Notes: generated from the letters alone by a model not told the origin. Counted from the stretch's first letter, positions 51,117 to 58,723 are shown. The stretch: 64,000 bases of DNA from Kitasatospora sp. MAP5-34 (GCF_029894335.1 NZ_JARXZC010000006.1:1-64000), one strand, 5' to 3'. Translations and numbers: made by a program.

Positions 51117-51671
51117 GTGCACATCGCTTTCATCGGTCGGGCGCGCAGCGGTAAGGACTCTGCTGCTGCTCGGCTGGTGGACCAGTGCGGGTATGCCCGC
51201 GTGGCGTTCGCCGACCCGCTGAAAGAGGCCGCTCTCAAGCTGGACCCCATCGTGTACACGTACGTGTCTCACGATGGGCACGAGGCCACGGAGGAACGAC
51301 TCTCCGAAGTGGTCGGCTACTCCGGTTGGGAGCGTGCTAAGGCCGAAGTCCCGGAAGTGCGGCGCGTGTTGCAACACATGGGCCAAGGCGTGCGCGACCT
51401 GGACCCCGAGTTTTGGATTCGTCAGGCCGTGGCCCGGATCGAGTCCGCCCCCGGGCCGGTCGTGGTCACTGACTGCCGGTACCGCAATGAGGCCGCCGCA
51501 CTCAAGCGCCTAGGTTTCCGGATCATCCGTGTTCAACGTCCCCCGCACGGTGGGGAGTTGACCGGCCCGCAGCACGTCAGCGAGACCGAGCTAGACGACT
51601 ACCAAGCAGACGCAACCCTGTTCAACTTCGGTTCCCTGCAAGACCTTTGGGACCGTGTGGACCTACTCTGA
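51117..51671 (+). CDS. Deoxynucleoside monophosphate kinase (184 aa)
   Basis: The P-loop reads FIGRARSGKDSAA (residues 5-17), followed by VAFADPLKEAALKLDP, the base-binding region. VVVTDCRYRNEAAALKRLGFRIIRVQRP is the Walker B and adenine region of phage T4 gp1-like dNMP kinases. It would supply nucleotides for phage DNA synthesis. GTG start at 51117, 3 bp after the holin stop. A strong hairpin follows at 51674. Confidence 0.85.
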   Translation: MHIAFIGRARSGKDSAAARLVDQCGYARVAFADPLKEAALKLDPIVYTYVSHDGHEATEERLSEVVGYSGWERAKAEVPEVRRVLQHMGQGVRDLDPEFWIRQAVARIESAPGPVVVTDCRYRNEAAALKRLGFRIIRVQRPPHGGELTGPQHVSETELDDYQADATLFNFGSLQDLWDRVDLL

Positions 51672-51673
51672 CC

Positions 51674-51710
51674 AGAGCCCCCTACTGCCAAACCGGCGGT
51701 AGGGGGCTCT
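51674..51710 (+). terminator. Perfect 12-bp hairpin ending the late operon
   Basis: AGAGCCCCCTAC pairs with GTAGGGGGCTCT around a 13-base loop. It begins 2 bp after the kinase stop and is followed at once by palindrome 7, giving a double stop signal. Confidence 0.85.
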
Positions 51711-51717
51711 CTGCGTA

Positions 51718-51739
51718 CACCGCCCGAATTCGGGCGGTG
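51718..51739. repeat. Phage palindrome 7 of 10
   Basis: Core ACCGCCCGAATTCGGGCGGT immediately downstream of the hairpin at 51674-51710. Confidence 0.8.
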
Positions 51740-51763
51740 GCAACACGCCGCTGACCAGCAAGT

Positions 51764-51792
51764 TTGACCTGACACCCCGACAGGTCTACTGT
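51764..51792 (+). promoter_or_regulatory. Candidate promoter with dyad before the 330-aa gene
   Basis: TTGACC (51764) and TACTGT (51787) have a 17-bp spacer containing the dyad ACCTG-N9-CAGGT (51767-51785). It follows two terminators and precedes the ATG at 51841 by about 50 bp, so a promoter is needed here. Confidence 0.4.
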
Positions 51793-51840
51793 TGGCATCA
51801 ACAGCGAGGCAACCCGCCAAGCATGACAGGGGAGATCCAC

Positions 51841-52833
51841 ATGGCCGCCAAGCAGAACACCGACACCATCGACCCGGCGAAGCTCACCGAGGAGGTTACG
51901 GCGCTGATCGAGCGCATCACCGCCGTTGCCATCGCCGGTGAGGACACCACGCCGCTCAAGGAGGAGGCGGAAGCGCTGATCAAGCAGCTTCCGACGAAGG
52001 ACCGCACGAAGCTCCGGGCGCAGGTGCGCAAGGCAGCCGAGAGCAAGCCCGCTCCCGAGCCGTCCACGGAGGTGGCCGTTACCGTCCCGGCCAGCTACCA
52101 CGACGTTGAGGGCCTGGACGAGCTGGTCCAGATGGGTGCCGCGAAGGTTCGCGAGGGTATTTCCTCGCTGGCCAAGGGTTCCGAGGTGGCCAAGGAGATT
52201 GGCAACGTCCTTCTGGACATGCGCCGCCGGATCGTCAACCCGAAGACCGAGCTTCCGGACCTCCGGGCGGACACCGACATGGCCAAGAAGGCGTCCAGCG
52301 ACATGTTCCAGACGGTTGAGGCCGCCATGAAGGAGGCGGGGAACTTCAACCAGGAAGTCATGGACTCCTACAAGAAGAGCATCCGGACTCAGACCGCCCA
52401 CATCGTTGTCCACTACGTGGCCGCGCTTGACCAGAACCCGGATGAGGCACAGCACTTCTTCGCCAAGGCGCTGGAGCGCAACCCCGACATGTCGCCGACG
52501 GAGGCCGTCCGCAAGGAGTGCAAGATCTCTGACAAGTCGGAGATCGACAAGGCCCGCGAGAGGGCGCAGGCCAAGAGCGCGCTTGCTGCCGCCAAGAAGG
52601 CACTGGAGGCTGGCGAGGAAGCCGAGATGGACGAGGACGAAGCTCGGGCCATCGTGGACGCCGCGACCATCGCGCCGATCGACAAGGCCATGGGAGAACT
52701 CAGCAAGGCTACGAAGGCGTTCGCTGCCGCTCTCAAGATGGCTGGCCAGCTCGGTGAAGATGACGTGGCGCTCCTCAAGGAGACCATGAGTAAGTGGCTG
52801 GAGGAGGCCACCGTAGCCAAGGCCAAGCTGTAA
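51841..52833 (+). CDS. Phage protein of unknown function, helical (330 aa)
   Basis: The product is almost entirely predicted helix, Lys/Glu/Ala-rich, with coiled-coil character (KLTEEVTALIERITAVAIAGED, KARERAQAKSALAAAKKALEAGEEAEMDEDEARAIVDAA). It has no cysteine-rich or enzymatic motif except a single CKISDK. I recognise no family. GGGGAG lies upstream of the ATG at 51841; an ATG at 51823 is less well placed. A small GCCCCTG...GGCGGGGGC hairpin follows its stop. A scaffold-like or DNA-associated early function is possible. Confidence 0.65.
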   Translation: MAAKQNTDTIDPAKLTEEVTALIERITAVAIAGEDTTPLKEEAEALIKQLPTKDRTKLRAQVRKAAESKPAPEPSTEVAVTVPASYHDVEGLDELVQMGAAKVREGISSLAKGSEVAKEIGNVLLDMRRRIVNPKTELPDLRADTDMAKKASSDMFQTVEAAMKEAGNFNQEVMDSYKKSIRTQTAHIVVHYVAALDQNPDEAQHFFAKALERNPDMSPTEAVRKECKISDKSEIDKARERAQAKSALAAAKKALEAGEEAEMDEDEARAIVDAATIAPIDKAMGELSKATKAFAAALKMAGQLGEDDVALLKETMSKWLEEATVAKAKL

Positions 52834-52891
52834 CGACTCGGTAACGGCCCCTGCTCTACTTGGGCGGGGGCTCAGCCGCATGGAGGACAGC

Positions 52892-53098
52892 ATGTACAGA
52901 GCGATTGCCCGCCGCCCCGACGGCCGCGTGTTGGGGGAGCGGACGGCCGAGACGGCCGAGTTGGCCGCCCGGCTGGTCTTAATCCTGGCCAAGGCGAACG
53001 GCTGGACCGGCGACGAGAACGAAGCGGTGGCCAGCCTCATGGTTGGCGAACCGATCGAACACAAGGGCTTCGTCTACGAGGTCCAGGAAAGCCCCTGA
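52892..53098 (+). CDS. Small phage protein (68 aa)
   Basis: GGAGG lies 5 bases before the ATG at 52892; an ATG at 52880 is inside the ribosome site region. The product reads YRAIARRPDGRVLGERTAETAELAARLVLILAKANGW and ends YEVQESP, a compact alpha/beta pattern. Function unknown. Confidence 0.6.
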   Translation: MYRAIARRPDGRVLGERTAETAELAARLVLILAKANGWTGDENEAVASLMVGEPIEHKGFVYEVQESP

Positions 53099-53174
53099 GC
53101 GGCCCGTAGCCGCTCGTTCAGCCCCCGCCTGGCCAACCGGTCGGGCGGGGCCCTCGGAGAGGAGCAGGGACGGC

Positions 53175-53690
53175 ATGCCGAAGGCTGAATACGAATTCAA
53201 GATCGGAACCATCCGTGCGGAGCACGGCACGTCTACCAACCCCGTGATTGTTACCGGGTGGGTGGTGAACGGGCGGGACCACGACCGACCGCTCCGAATG
53301 GATGTGTCACCGGCCGACGCGCGCCGATTGGCAGCGCGGCTGATTGAGGCCGCAGAGACCTCGGAGCGGGCCGAGGTCACCACCGCATGCCTGGCCGACA
53401 TGGAGAGTAACCCTGGCTGGCCGCATGAGCCTGGCACCGAGGCCGCCAAGCGGCAGGCTGAGGCGTACGAGCGGGAGCGGGCCAATGTGCAGCCCGCCCC
53501 CACCATGACCTACTCGGAGCACTGTGGACACGTGCTCGGGGTAGCGCCGCAGTACGACAAGGATCATGTCGTCCCCTGCGCTCAATGCGGGAGCGAGACG
53601 CACACCGCGTGCCAGCACGGAGATGAGGACCGCCACTGTTCTCGGTGCGGAATCGACCACACTCCGGAAGAGTGCGTTTACAAGGTCTAG
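53175..53690 (+). CDS. Phage protein with C-terminal zinc-finger-like cysteines (171 aa)
   Basis: The N-terminal half has beta strands around NPVIVTGWVVNGRDHDRPLRMDVSPADARRLAARLIEAAE. The C-terminus carries HCGH...CAQCGSETHTACQHGDEDRHCSRCG, several Cys/His pairs that could bind zinc. Function unknown; the finger suggests nucleic acid or protein binding. GAGAGGAG precedes the ATG at 53175. Confidence 0.65.
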   Translation: MPKAEYEFKIGTIRAEHGTSTNPVIVTGWVVNGRDHDRPLRMDVSPADARRLAARLIEAAETSERAEVTTACLADMESNPGWPHEPGTEAAKRQAEAYERERANVQPAPTMTYSEHCGHVLGVAPQYDKDHVVPCAQCGSETHTACQHGDEDRHCSRCGIDHTPEECVYKV

Positions 53691-53712
53691 CCGCCCCGTA
53701 TCGGCGCTCTGA

Positions 53713-53744
53713 GCCCCCGTCTGGCCCCCTGGCCCGGCGGGGGC
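53713..53744 (+). terminator. GC hairpin with T-run
   Basis: GCCCCCG (53713-53719) pairs with CGGGGGC (53738-53744) and is followed by TTTG. It ends the transcript of the three genes starting at 51841. Confidence 0.75.
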
Positions 53745-53839
53745 TTTGTCGTGCCCGTAGAGGGCCGTACAGGGCTTCCGTTACGCACCGTGGCAGCCGG
53801 CCTTCCGGAGCGTAATCAGCGCAGGTGAGGGGCGGTGCC

Positions 53840-53933
53840 CATGACGGTATGACGGTTCTAGTTGTTCTTCTGGATAAGCCATAAGACCTCTAAGAGAAAC
53901 CTAAACAGCCCTCCACTTCGTCATACCGTCATG
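53840..53933. promoter_or_regulatory. 94-bp phage control module, copy 2, bounded by 15-bp inverted repeats
   Basis: The same arms CATGACGGTATGACG (53840-53854) and CGTCATACCGTCATG (53919-53933) lie exactly 94 bp apart end to end, with CTAAGAGAAACCTAAAC inside. It begins the early operon with exonuclease and RNA ligase. No gene of reasonable size fits the 320-bp gap 53691-54011, which holds only the terminator, this module and the next box. Confidence 0.85.
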
Positions 53934-53953
53934 CCGACCCCGGGCCGACGGCC

Positions 53954-53972
53954 GGAATCCCTCCCACCCCTT
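53954..53972 (+). promoter_or_regulatory. 19-bp phage box, copy 3 of 6
   Basis: GGAATCCCTCCCACCCCTT, followed by GGTAGT-N6-ACTACC (53977-53994) and then the GAGGGAGG ribosome site of the exonuclease gene. Confidence 0.8.
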
Positions 53973-54011
53973 GAGAGGTAGTGATCCGACTACCCGAGGG
54001 AGGCCCGCCGC

Positions 54012-54851
54012 ATGGCTGGCGTTCGCACAATTCAGCGCGGTGGCTCGCGCTTCTACATCGACCCGGACGACACGGCCGTCAAGGTCCCGGGCGTTACCTC
54101 CGTCATCGGCATGTTGCCGAAGCCGTTCCTCACGTTCTGGGCAGCGAAGCTGACCGCAGAGCTGGCGGTTGATTCCCTGCCGTTCGTTCAGCAGATGGCC
54201 GAGAGGGACCGCCAGGGGGCCGTTGACTACCTCAAGGGCGCGTCCCGCAGGTACACCAAGGTTCGGGCTGAAATCGGCTCCATGGCTCACGACGCCTTCG
54301 AGCGGCTGGCCCGTGGTGAGGCCGTCGGCCACGTCCACCCGGACATTCAGGCGCACGTCCGCCACTTCCGTGAGTTCCTGGCCGCTGTGAACCCGGAGCT
54401 GGTCCGTGCGGAAGACGTGGCCTGGTCCGACGAACACGAATACGCGGGGTCCTTCGATGCCATCCTGAGAATCTGGGTGGACGACGAACACCAGGTGACC
54501 CCGGACCGCTCCGGCCGCCCCATGCTGATCATGGCCGACTGGAAGACCTCCAAGGACGTACACGCCGAGGTGGCCCTACAGATGGCCGCGTACGCCAACG
54601 CTGACCGGATCGTCTCGCCGGACGGAACGAGCACGCCTATGCCGCACTTCGATGGGGCGGCCGTCCTCCACGTCACAGAGGATCAGTGGTCCTTCTACCC
54701 GGTCCGCATCGACGCCGACGTGTTCGAGTTCTTTCTCAGCCTGCGGCATGTCTTCAACTGGGACCGAGAGGCCAACAAGACCGTGATCGGCCGGAAGCTG
54801 GCCGCCTCCACGGCCAAGCTGGTGACCGGCACTCAGCGGCGCGCGCGCTAA
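54012..54851 (+). CDS. PD-(D/E)XK exonuclease, Cas4/RecB-like (279 aa)
   Basis: The nuclease core shows Asp149 in YAGSFDAIL and the D-W-K motif at 176-178 (IMADWKTSK), with QMAAYANAD after it: the order of RecB/Cas4-like nucleases. An upstream His in GSMAHDAFERL may be the extra metal ligand of this family. It probably resects DNA ends for phage recombination or degrades host DNA. Start ATG 54012 with GAGGGAGG. Confidence 0.85.
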   Translation: MAGVRTIQRGGSRFYIDPDDTAVKVPGVTSVIGMLPKPFLTFWAAKLTAELAVDSLPFVQQMAERDRQGAVDYLKGASRRYTKVRAEIGSMAHDAFERLARGEAVGHVHPDIQAHVRHFREFLAAVNPELVRAEDVAWSDEHEYAGSFDAILRIWVDDEHQVTPDRSGRPMLIMADWKTSKDVHAEVALQMAAYANADRIVSPDGTSTPMPHFDGAAVLHVTEDQWSFYPVRIDADVFEFFLSLRHVFNWDREANKTVIGRKLAASTAKLVTGTQRRAR

Positions 54852-54868
54852 CTACCCGAGGGAGAGAA

Positions 54869-55474
54869 ATGGTTGACTTCGTAGAGTGGCCGAAGACCCC
54901 ACGCCTGTTCCGAGAGATCTGCATTACCGAGAAGATCGACGGGACGAACGCAGCACTCCACATCGTGGAGAACCCGGACCTCCCGGGGACCTACTCCATC
55001 ACTGCCCAGTCCCGGAAGCGCATCGTCACCCCGGACAGTGACAACTACGGCTTTGCCCGCTGGGCTCACGCCAATGCGTCCGAGCTGATCGAACTTCTCG
55101 GCCCCGGGCTCCACTTCGGCGAGTGGTGGGGGCGCAGCATTCAGCGCACCTACGGCACCGACAAGCGCGCCTTCTCGCTGTTCAACGTGGACCGGCACAA
55201 GGACACCAAGGCCGTCATCGACGGCGTGTACGTCCAGCCCGTACCAGTCATGTACCAGGGTCCGTTCTCGGACGCTCCGGTCCGTGCGTGCCTTACCTTC
55301 CTCAAGACCCATGGCTCACTGGCTGTCCCGGGCTTCGGTGACCCCGAGGGCATCTGCGTCTGGCACAGCCAGTCCAGGAAGGTCTACAAGGTCACGCTGG
55401 ACAACAGCGACGCTGGCAAGTGGGAGAACCCTGCCGCCGTAGCGATGCCCAAGGAGACCCGCCCGGCCAACTAA
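54869..55474 (+). CDS. RNA ligase family protein (201 aa)
   Basis: The nucleotidyltransferase motif I reads TEKIDGTNAAL with Lys22 as AMP acceptor. LHFGEWWG corresponds to motif III-IV region and ICVWHSQSRKVYKVT to motifs IV/V. This is a minimal adenylating ligase domain without added domains. In phages such enzymes repair cleaved RNA, for instance tRNAs cut by host anticodon nucleases. GGAGAG precedes the ATG at 54869, 17 bp after the exonuclease stop. Confidence 0.85.
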   Translation: MVDFVEWPKTPRLFREICITEKIDGTNAALHIVENPDLPGTYSITAQSRKRIVTPDSDNYGFARWAHANASELIELLGPGLHFGEWWGRSIQRTYGTDKRAFSLFNVDRHKDTKAVIDGVYVQPVPVMYQGPFSDAPVRACLTFLKTHGSLAVPGFGDPEGICVWHSQSRKVYKVTLDNSDAGKWENPAAVAMPKETRPAN

Positions 55475-55477
55475 TCC

Positions 55478-55526
55478 ACCGCCCGAATTCGGGCGGTACC
55501 CCACCCCGACTACTCCCGGGGTGGGG
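55478..55526 (+). terminator. Phage palindrome 8 of 10 plus a second hairpin
   Basis: ACCGCCCGAATTCGGGCGGT (55478-55497) is followed immediately by CCCCACCCCG/CGGGGTGGGG (55499-55526), two adjacent hairpins after the RNA ligase gene. Confidence 0.8.
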
Positions 55527-55554
55527 CCCTTCCCATGCCCAGAAAGGGGTATGT

Positions 55555-56319
55555 ATGCCTGGCCTTAACGCCATGCTCACCGAGGCTCGCAAGTGGGTTG
55601 ACGCCGCTTACAAGGAGGGCCCCAACAACGAGACCCCGTTTGGCCGTTGGTACGGCGACGATAACGAGCCCTGGTGTGACCAGTTCGTCAGCTATGTGGG
55701 CGACGCCAGCGGGAACGGCGACGCCGTGGGGCGCTTCGAGTACTGCCCGAGCCACGTGGAGTGGTTTAAGAATCAGGGCCGCTTCGGCTCGGACCCGATA
55801 CCCGGCGCGCTGGTCTTCTACTCGTGGAACGGCGACGGCGTGGCCGACCATGTCGGCATCGTCGTGGGCATCTCGGACTCAGAGATCACCACGTACGAAG
55901 GCAACACGTCCTCTGGCCAGGCTGGCAGCCAGGGCAACGGGGATGGTGCCTACGAGCGCACCCGCCCGCGCAACTGGCAGATCCTCGGGTACGGCTACCC
56001 GAACTACCCCGCAGACGCGGTCAGTCCGGCACCGGCACCACCGGTCCCCGCTCCGTCCGGCCCGTCCGCCCCGCCGTTCCCGGGGGAGTACCTGCGTCTC
56101 CGCTCTCCGATGATGCACGATGACAATGTGCGCGCGTGGCAGCAGCGCATGAGTGACCGAGGCTGGCACATCTCCGTGGATGGCTGGTTCGGTTCCGCAT
56201 CGCGGGACGTGGCCGTTGCCTTCCAGAACGACAGCACCGCGAACGGCTGGCCGCTGGACGCTGACGGCATCGTTGGCCCGGCCACGTGGCGCGCCGCTTG
56301 GGAGCGTCCGGTTTCCTAG
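55555..56319 (+). CDS. CHAP-domain endolysin with peptidoglycan-binding domain (254 aa)
   Basis: The CHAP amidase/peptidase core has Cys41 in NEPWCDQFVSYV, IPGALVFYSWNGDGVADHVGIVVGI with His99, and ITTYEGNTS. A proline-rich linker (about 160-185) leads to a PG_binding_1 domain (MHDDNVRAWQQRMSDRGWHISVDGWFGSASRDVAVAFQNDS). No signal peptide. It is the second cell-wall hydrolase of this phage and lies in the early/replication region, far from the GH25 enzyme. AAAGGGG precedes the ATG at 55555. Confidence 0.9.
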   Translation: MPGLNAMLTEARKWVDAAYKEGPNNETPFGRWYGDDNEPWCDQFVSYVGDASGNGDAVGRFEYCPSHVEWFKNQGRFGSDPIPGALVFYSWNGDGVADHVGIVVGISDSEITTYEGNTSSGQAGSQGNGDGAYERTRPRNWQILGYGYPNYPADAVSPAPAPPVPAPSGPSAPPFPGEYLRLRSPMMHDDNVRAWQQRMSDRGWHISVDGWFGSASRDVAVAFQNDSTANGWPLDADGIVGPATWRAAWERPVS

Positions 56320-56337
56320 GAATCCCTCCCACCCCTT
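56319..56337 (+). promoter_or_regulatory. 19-bp phage box, copy 4 of 6
   Basis: GGAATCCCTCCCACCCCTT begins at the last base of the CHAP endolysin stop and runs into the hairpin at 56334-56367. Confidence 0.8.
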
Positions 56338-56367
56338 CGGTAGTAGCAGCACCGCTACTACCGAAGG
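56334..56367 (+). promoter_or_regulatory. Perfect 14-bp hairpin that covers the ribosome site of the next gene
   Basis: CCTTCGGTAGTAGC pairs with GCTACTACCGAAGG around AGCACC. The right arm contains part of GAAGGAGAGG, the ribosome site for the GTG at 56375. Folding would hide it, so translation may be regulated. Confidence 0.7.
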
Positions 56368-56374
56368 AGAGGCC

Positions 56375-56764
56375 GTGGCCTACAAGTTCTCGGATGATCA
56401 GGTTCTCGAAACCCTGCGCGAAGTCGTGGCCGAGCGGCCCGAGTTGGTCTACGAGGCCCCGACCCACCAGCGCGACGACGCCGACCCGGGCATGTGCTTC
56501 TACGTCCACTACGACGCCGACGGCGAGAACCCGACGGCCGGATGCCTCATTGGAACGGTCTACAACCGGCTCGGTGTCCCGCTGGAGGAGCTGGCCCGGT
56601 ACGAGGGCCGTCCGGCCAACGCGCTGGGCTCGGGTGGGCTGGTCCAGGTCAGTCGGGCCATGACCACTCTGTTGGTTTGGGTCCAGGAGGACCAGGACCA
56701 GGGTCGGACGTGGGCCGAGGCGCTGGGCCGGAACGAGCGCTTCGCGCCAACTGCCTTGGTCTGA
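56375..56764 (+). CDS. Phage protein of unknown function (129 aa)
   Basis: The GTG at 56375 follows GAAGGAGAGG. The product reads AYKFSDDQVLETLREVVAERPELVYEAP, with MCFYVHYDADGENPTAGCLIGTVYNRLGVPLEELARYEG in the middle and acidic helices after. Such small proteins recur in actinophage early regions, but I know no function. The DNA upstream carries the 19-bp box and the hairpin covering the ribosome site. Confidence 0.65.
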   Translation: MAYKFSDDQVLETLREVVAERPELVYEAPTHQRDDADPGMCFYVHYDADGENPTAGCLIGTVYNRLGVPLEELARYEGRPANALGSGGLVQVSRAMTTLLVWVQEDQDQGRTWAEALGRNERFAPTALV

Positions 56765-56820
56765 CCTCTTGTTGCCCCCGATGGCTTCGGCTGTCGGGGG
56801 CAACTGCGTTTCTGGGCACG

Positions 56821-56839
56821 GGAATTGCTCCCACCCCTT
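56821..56839 (+). promoter_or_regulatory. 19-bp phage box, copy 5 of 6
   Basis: GGAATTGCTCCCACCCCTT (one change), followed by AATAACC. It lies 48 bp before the putative directionality factor gene. Confidence 0.75.
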
Positions 56840-56886
56840 AATAACCAGAGAGAGGGAAAGCCTCCCAAACACGAAGGAGTGAGCGC

Positions 56887-57582
56887 GTGGCACTGCGTAT
56901 CTTCGACACCGACCCCGACGCCAAGCCGAAGCCCCGCTTCTCGGATGACGCGGTGGGTCGCCTCCACTCCGGCAAGGCGGTGGACGGCGTCCCCCTGGCC
57001 CTCTCGGAGTGGCGGTTCTCGACCGGTGACCCGGAGGTTGCGGACGCCGTTCGCCAGCTCTTCGGCGGCACCGTGGAGGAGCTGGAGACCGACAAGGAGA
57101 ACTTCATCTCCGTGGAGACCACATCTCCTACCATCCTGGTGGTTCTGGACGGCCCCAAGGCCGTCTACGCGGACATGAAGTTGTGGAACCGCAACAAGCT
57201 GGTCCACCACTGCGACGGCGTGGAGTTCCTGAGCCCCGACGAGAAGAAGGGCGTCCCGTGCGGCTGCCCGTCCCTGTTCGCGGAGCGCAAGCAGGCCGCC
57301 AAGGACTACGTTGGCCCGGCCCCGTCCATCTCGGTGACCTTCCGCCTGGCCGATGACTACGAACTCGGCAAGTTCCGCTTTCAGACCGGCTCTTGGTCCA
57401 TGGCCGAGGTTCTGCACGAGTACGACGCCGCGCTGTCCCGCTTTGACGGCGAAGTCCTGGCAGAGCTGACCATCGAAGAGGTCTCGTACACCACCAAGAA
57501 GGGCCGGAACGTCAACTACTTCAAGCCCGTGATCAAGGTCCTGAAGTCCTACAGCGACGCCGTGGCCGAAGCCCCGTTCTAG
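56887..57582 (+). CDS. Putative recombination directionality factor, phiC31 Gp3-like (231 aa)
   Basis: The product begins ALRIFDTDPDAKPKPRFSDDAVGRLHSG and has ALSEWRFSTGDPEVADAV, and near residue 160 LADDYELGKFRFQTGSWSMA. I recognise these as marks of the Gp3-like family from Streptomyces phages, which turns phiC31-type integrases toward excision. The size is close to phiC31 Gp3. It is early in the replication region and far from int, as in phiC31-like phages. AAGGAG precedes the GTG at 56887. The family call is from memory and needs a profile search. Confidence 0.65.
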   Translation: MALRIFDTDPDAKPKPRFSDDAVGRLHSGKAVDGVPLALSEWRFSTGDPEVADAVRQLFGGTVEELETDKENFISVETTSPTILVVLDGPKAVYADMKLWNRNKLVHHCDGVEFLSPDEKKGVPCGCPSLFAERKQAAKDYVGPAPSISVTFRLADDYELGKFRFQTGSWSMAEVLHEYDAALSRFDGEVLAELTIEEVSYTTKKGRNVNYFKPVIKVLKSYSDAVAEAPF

Positions 57583-57631
57583 TCCACCCCGCACCTCCCC
57601 AACAAACCAACCAAACAGGAGAGTTCACACC

Positions 57632-57862
57632 ATGGCGTTCTACCTTGTCACCCGCACTGACGCTACCGACCTTGGCGAGTATGACGCGCTGATCGTGCGC
57701 GCCAAGGGCAAGCGGCAGGCGCTCAACCTGGTTACCCGCGCTGCCGCCGATGAGCCGTTCGCAGGCTTCAAGAAGGACGGTAGCAACGCCCGGGTGGAGC
57801 GACTGACCGACGGCCGGGACCACGACAACTCCGTTCTGCTGGCGTCCTACTTCGGTGCCTGA
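57632..57862 (+). CDS. Small phage protein (76 aa)
   Basis: CAGGAGAG precedes the ATG at 57632. The product reads AFYLVTRTDATDLGEYDALIVRAKGKRQALNLVTRAAADE and ends LLASYFGA, an alpha/beta pattern. Its stop overlaps the next ATG by one base. Function unknown. Confidence 0.6.
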   Translation: MAFYLVTRTDATDLGEYDALIVRAKGKRQALNLVTRAAADEPFAGFKKDGSNARVERLTDGRDHDNSVLLASYFGA

Positions 57863-58041
57863 TGGAGCGCTGCACGAAGTGTGAGCCCCGGAGCGAGATT
57901 CGTCCGCTCCGGGGTCTCCCCGATGACGAGATCAAACGGCCGCTCTGGGAGTGGCCCGCCTCGCAGGCGCGTGAGGTAATCCGCGAACGGCGTAGGCGCT
58001 TTGGTTGGGACGACGACGCAGAGGAGAGGGACCTTGGCTAA
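57862..58041 (+). CDS. Small Cys-pair, Arg-rich phage protein (59 aa)
   Basis: ATG overlaps the previous stop (TGATG). The product starts MERCTKCEPRSEIRP, with one CxxC pair, and ends in a charged helix (REVIRERRRRFGWDDDAEERDLG). It fits exactly between neighbours with overlaps at both ends. Function unknown. Confidence 0.6.
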   Translation: MERCTKCEPRSEIRPLRGLPDDEIKRPLWEWPASQAREVIRERRRRFGWDDDAEERDLG

Positions 58042-58390
58042 GGCCGAGATGCGCAGCGAAGTAATCACGATCAAGAAGGACACTGTCCGGCTGGAGCTGT
58101 CGCCCGCCGAGGCGGAGGCGCTGGCCGCCGTGATCAACCTGGTACAGGGGAGCCCGACCAACAGCCCGCGCAAGCTGGTCCTGGCCGTCAAGGACGCCCT
58201 GGCTGCCGCTGGCGTTCGCTCGGCGGCCATGACCACGCACGCCTACCGGCACAGCCTCAACGGGTTCACCTCGGTAACCCTTGGCGCTGCCACCCGCCAC
58301 GCTGCCGAGTTGCTGACCGATACCAGCCGGGTGGCGTTCCGGGAGTACACGACCGTGTGGAGCAAGGCCGAGCGCGGAGAGGACAACTGA
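58034..58390 (+). CDS. Small phage protein (118 aa)
   Basis: The TTG at 58034 follows GGAGAGGG and overlaps the end of the preceding gene by eight bases. The product reads AKAEMRSEVITIKKDTVRLELSPAEAEALAAVINLVQ and ends in WSKAERGEDN. It has no catalytic motif. Function unknown. Confidence 0.55.
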   Translation: MAKAEMRSEVITIKKDTVRLELSPAEAEALAAVINLVQGSPTNSPRKLVLAVKDALAAAGVRSAAMTTHAYRHSLNGFTSVTLGAATRHAAELLTDTSRVAFREYTTVWSKAERGEDN

Positions 58391-58391
58391 C

Positions 58392-58667
58392 ATGGGCAAG
58401 CGGGGAGTAGTCACCGACTACGCAGGCGAGGAGCTTTACGCGGGTGACTTGGTCGCCTACTCGGTCCGGCAGGGCAACCGGGTGCGCATGTCGGACGCTG
58501 TGGTTCTCAAGGTGACCGCCGTTCTGGAGGGTGGCCGCCTGCGTCCCATGCTGCATGTGCAGCCCACAGGCGTGGAGAGCGGGTTCACCAAGCGCCGGTC
58601 ACTGCGGACGGAGTGGATCAGCGCGGAACACGTCCGGCTGGTCCGCGCGCAGGCGGACCGACACTGA
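58392..58667 (+). CDS. Small phage protein, SH3-like beta barrel (91 aa)
   Basis: The product has alternating strands (ELYAGDLVAYSVRQGNRVRMSDAVVLKVTAVLEGGRLRPMLHVQP) and ends in HVRLVRAQADRH, suggesting a small SH3-like barrel. Starts 1 bp after the previous stop. Function unknown. Confidence 0.55.
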   Translation: MGKRGVVTDYAGEELYAGDLVAYSVRQGNRVRMSDAVVLKVTAVLEGGRLRPMLHVQPTGVESGFTKRRSLRTEWISAEHVRLVRAQADRH

Positions 58668-58723
58668 GCCCACGGGGCCGGTCGTACCAACTCGGTGCGT
58701 CCGGCCCCTCTTTGCTGTACCAG

